Source of the DNA: Desulfobacula toluolica Tol2
GTDB lineage: Bacteria > Desulfobacterota > Desulfobacteria > Desulfobacterales > Desulfobacteraceae
DNA: 64,000 nt
Direction of reading: 5' to 3'
Assembly: GCF_000307105.1 (NCBI RefSeq)
Contig: NC_018645.1
Span: 4,536,001 to 4,600,000 of the forward strand
How positions within the stretch are numbered: position 1 is the first letter of the stretch; each line of letters begins with the position of its first letter. Position numbers and translations under genes: made by a program. The notes under the pieces are model-generated. The model was not told the DNA's origin. It saw only the letters and a program-made list of their open reading frames with translations, and made no database searches. Shown here one piece after another: positions 62,155-64,000 of this stretch.

Positions 62155-63222
62155 TTAGCGACCTTGTTTTTCCCTTGCTGTTCGCCTTGATTGCTTCTCT
62201 TTGTTTCCGATTTGCCTTAAGGGTTTATCTTCTTTTTTGATTATAATGCTATCCTTGTTTTTGTAAACCCTTATCTGACCAGGCAAATCCAGACTGATGC
62301 CCGAGGGACGATCAAAGCAAAATTGTATCATATCCTCTATATGGGCAAAACAAATCCGCTTTAAATCTTTTTTAACCTTCCATATTGCCTTTCTGAAGAC
62401 ACGGTTTAAAATCGCCGGATGAAGCTCTGACATTAAGTTTTTTGACAAGGCAACAGCATGATTGTCTGTTTTGATCAAACACCTGTTAAACTGCCTGTCG
62501 GTTTCCATGTCCCAAAAATCTTCTTCCTTTCTTAATATCCGGCTCAGCCTGTCAAGGGCATCAATGATTTCAGGATTGTATTCCGACTGGAGCCGGGGAA
62601 GCAACCGGTGGCGGATATTATTTCTTAAATAGGCCATATCCGTATTGGACGAATCAACCCGGTAAGCCTGTTTTTTATCTGTTAAAAAATCAAGGATCTG
62701 GATTTTTAAAACCCGGATCAAGGGCCGGATATATCTGTTGTTGCGTATGGCCGGGATTCCTGAAAGCCCTTTGGAGCCTGCTCCCCTTAGCAGGTTCATC
62801 AATACCAGTTCAACGTTATCGTCTTTGGTGTGACCGGTGGCAATTTTTGTATACCCATGAAGTTTGGCTGTTTGTTCAAAAAAACGGTATCTGACATCCC
62901 GGCCGGCCTCTTCAATTGATAGACGATGCTGTTTGGCATACTTTTTTACATCTGTTTGCTCACCATGAAACAACAGGTCAAGATTGTGTGCAAAACTTTT
63001 TACAAAAATTTCGTCTGCTAAAGATTCATCTTCTCGAAGCATGTGATTCATATGGGCAATGCCGATATTTAAGCGGTATTTTTTTTTAACGGCCAGCAAC
63101 GACAACACCAGGGCAACGGAATCAGGGCCGCCTGATACGGCAACCAATACCTTGTCTTCCTGTTCAAGCAGGTTAAATTCATGAACAGTATCGGCAATGA
63201 TGTCAATAAATTCTTTTTTCAT
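62155..63222 (-). CDS. tilS: tRNA(Ile)-lysidine synthase
   Basis: The protein (355 aa from the chosen ATG) makes lysidine at the wobble C of tRNA-Ile(CAU). It has the N-type ATP pyrophosphatase loop VAVSGGPDSVALVL, the GIAHMNHMLR segment, IATGHTKDDNVELVLMNLLRG and a reduced C-terminal domain. The ATG at 63222 follows AGGATGTGC. An in-frame earlier Met would overlap the mqnD gene and lacks a ribosome binding site. The C-terminus is basic. Confidence 0.92.
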   Translation of the reverse strand: MKKEFIDIIADTVHEFNLLEQEDKVLVAVSGGPDSVALVLSLLAVKKKYRLNIGIAHMNHMLREDESLADEIFVKSFAHNLDLLFHGEQTDVKKYAKQHRLSIEEAGRDVRYRFFEQTAKLHGYTKIATGHTKDDNVELVLMNLLRGAGSKGLSGIPAIRNNRYIRPLIRVLKIQILDFLTDKKQAYRVDSSNTDMAYLRNNIRHRLLPRLQSEYNPEIIDALDRLSRILRKEEDFWDMETDRQFNRCLIKTDNHAVALSKNLMSELHPAILNRVFRKAIWKVKKDLKRICFAHIEDMIQFCFDRPSGISLDLPGQIRVYKNKDSIIIKKEDKPLRQIGNKEKQSRRTAREKQGR

Positions 63223-63241
63223 GCACATCCTGGTGGTTGCG

Positions 63242-64000
63242 TCAGCATGCAAACAAAGGCATCCTGGATTTTTCAATCAATCCGGATGCCCATGCTTTTT
63301 CAAAAAAAGTGGTAATGGCGGCTTCCCCGTTTTTTCCAATATCTTTTGAAAAATCATTTACATAAAGTTCGATATGCTGTTGGATCACATCTTCATCCAG
63401 CTCCTGGGCATGAGTTTGAATATAATCATAGGCCATGGCAGGATTTAAAAAAGCATGGTCAATGCTTTGGCGAATCAGTTGTTGAATCGTGCAGACCACC
63501 TTGGGGTCAATGTCTCGCTTGACAGCAATACAGCCCAAAGGGATGGGAAGGGAGGTTTTATCTTCCCACCACTGACCCAGGTCTGCTTTTAATTCAAGCC
63601 CCATGGTTTGATAAACAAACCTGCCTTCATGGATAATAACCCCGAAATCGGCTTTGTTTTCCATGACTGCGGGCATGACTTTTTCAAAAGGCATGGGCAT
63701 GACCTGCATGTCTTGGCCCTTAAAGAGATCGTCCATATAAAATTTGAAAAGATGGTAAGCTGTTGTGCCAAGACCGGGCACGGCAATCACGGGCCTGGCC
63801 TTATCATCCAGGGACCTGCCGGGATTTGATATGATCAGCGGGCCGCAGCCCATGCCCAGGGCAGACCCAGTTCGCAGCAGGGCATATTTGTCCATGAGGC
63901 TGCCAAATGCGGCAAAGGACAGTTTGGTAATATCATATGCCCCTTTGGCTGCATTCTGGTTCAAAGTTTCCACATCCTCAAGCACGATGTCAAATGCGTA
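63242..64000 (-). CDS. mqnD: 1,4-dihydroxy-6-naphthoate synthase (partial)
   Basis: The frame is open to the right edge of the window, so the N-terminus is missing (about 253 residues visible). It matches MqnD, which makes 1,4-dihydroxy-6-naphthoate in the futalosine pathway of menaquinone synthesis. Seen segments are AYDITKLSFAAFGSLMDKYA, YALLRTGSALGMGCGPLI and FGVIIHEGRFVYQTMGL. It has a periplasmic-binding-protein-like fold but is cytoplasmic. The stop lies 20 bases before the tilS start. Confidence 0.92.
   Translation of the reverse strand, partial: YAFDIVLEDVETLNQNAAKGAYDITKLSFAAFGSLMDKYALLRTGSALGMGCGPLIISNPGRSLDDKARPVIAVPGLGTTAYHLFKFYMDDLFKGQDMQVMPMPFEKVMPAVMENKADFGVIIHEGRFVYQTMGLELKADLGQWWEDKTSLPIPLGCIAVKRDIDPKVVCTIQQLIRQSIDHAFLNPAMAYDYIQTHAQELDEDVIQQHIELYVNDFSKDIGKNGEAAITTFFEKAWASGLIEKSRMPLFAC

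Overview
The window reads as chromosome of an anaerobic, probably marine, sulfate-reducing Desulfobacterota (Desulfobacteraceae-like) bacterium. This is an inference from the gene set: a periplasmic-type [NiFe] hydrogenase beside a heme-c chemoreceptor, a MetF-type methylenetetrahydrofolate reductase, futalosine-pathway menaquinone synthesis (MqnD), many two-component and c-di-GMP proteins, and AT-rich intergenic DNA. No 16S rRNA, tRNA or CRISPR array was seen.

Layout. 0.3-3.1 kb: a NarL-type regulator and its membrane histidine kinase. 3.4-4.2 kb: a decayed transposase. 4.3-6.5 kb: methyltransferase, metallo-beta-lactamase-fold hydrolase, HTH/zinc-ribbon regulator, small membrane protein and a GNAT stub. 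7-24.5 kb: housekeeping genes (metF, DHH phosphoesterase, purine nucleoside phosphorylase, YigZ, XRE-cupin regulator, leuCD, nadK, polA, purN, recN) mixed with EAL/HDOD and TraB-family proteins. 24.6-27.2 kb: FmdB zinc ribbon, citrate synthase, HD-GYP protein. 27.3-29.6 kb: a complete 2308-bp insertion sequence whose ends can be placed to the base. 30-37.5 kb: J-domain protein, diguanylate cyclase and a four-gene peptide/nickel-type ABC importer with fused ATPases. 37.6-40.6 kb: trmO, aroB and aroF behind an attenuator-like leader. 40.8-44.8 kb: response regulator, hybrid kinase and minCDE. 44.9-48.1 kb: a 294-bp tandem duplication leading into msrAB, an MNT-HEPN fusion and a flavin split-barrel protein. 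48.3-50.7 kb: a second ABC importer. 50.8-54.8 kb: hydrogenase large subunit, small subunit and chemoreceptor. 54.8-64 kb (minus strand): MATE, HD protein, coaX, ybbR, folP, ftsH, tilS and a partial mqnD.

The most interesting system is the 50.8-54.8 kb operon. A [NiFe] hydrogenase with a Tat-type leader on its small subunit is translationally coupled (ATGA overlap) to a methyl-accepting chemotaxis protein whose periplasmic domain carries one CxxCH heme-c site. The large subunit ends exactly at its last metal-site His, with no cleavable C-terminal peptide, as in H2-sensing regulatory hydrogenases. I infer a hydrogenase-driven chemoreceptor, in which H2 oxidation reduces the receptor heme and the receptor signals to the chemotaxis machinery.

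A second theme is a family of about ten ~80-110-bp intergenic repeats built from two hairpins joined by a CACAACAAA linker. The stem arms vary in a compensatory way between copies. Several copies supply the stop codon of the gene they follow, and one is split by the insertion sequence.
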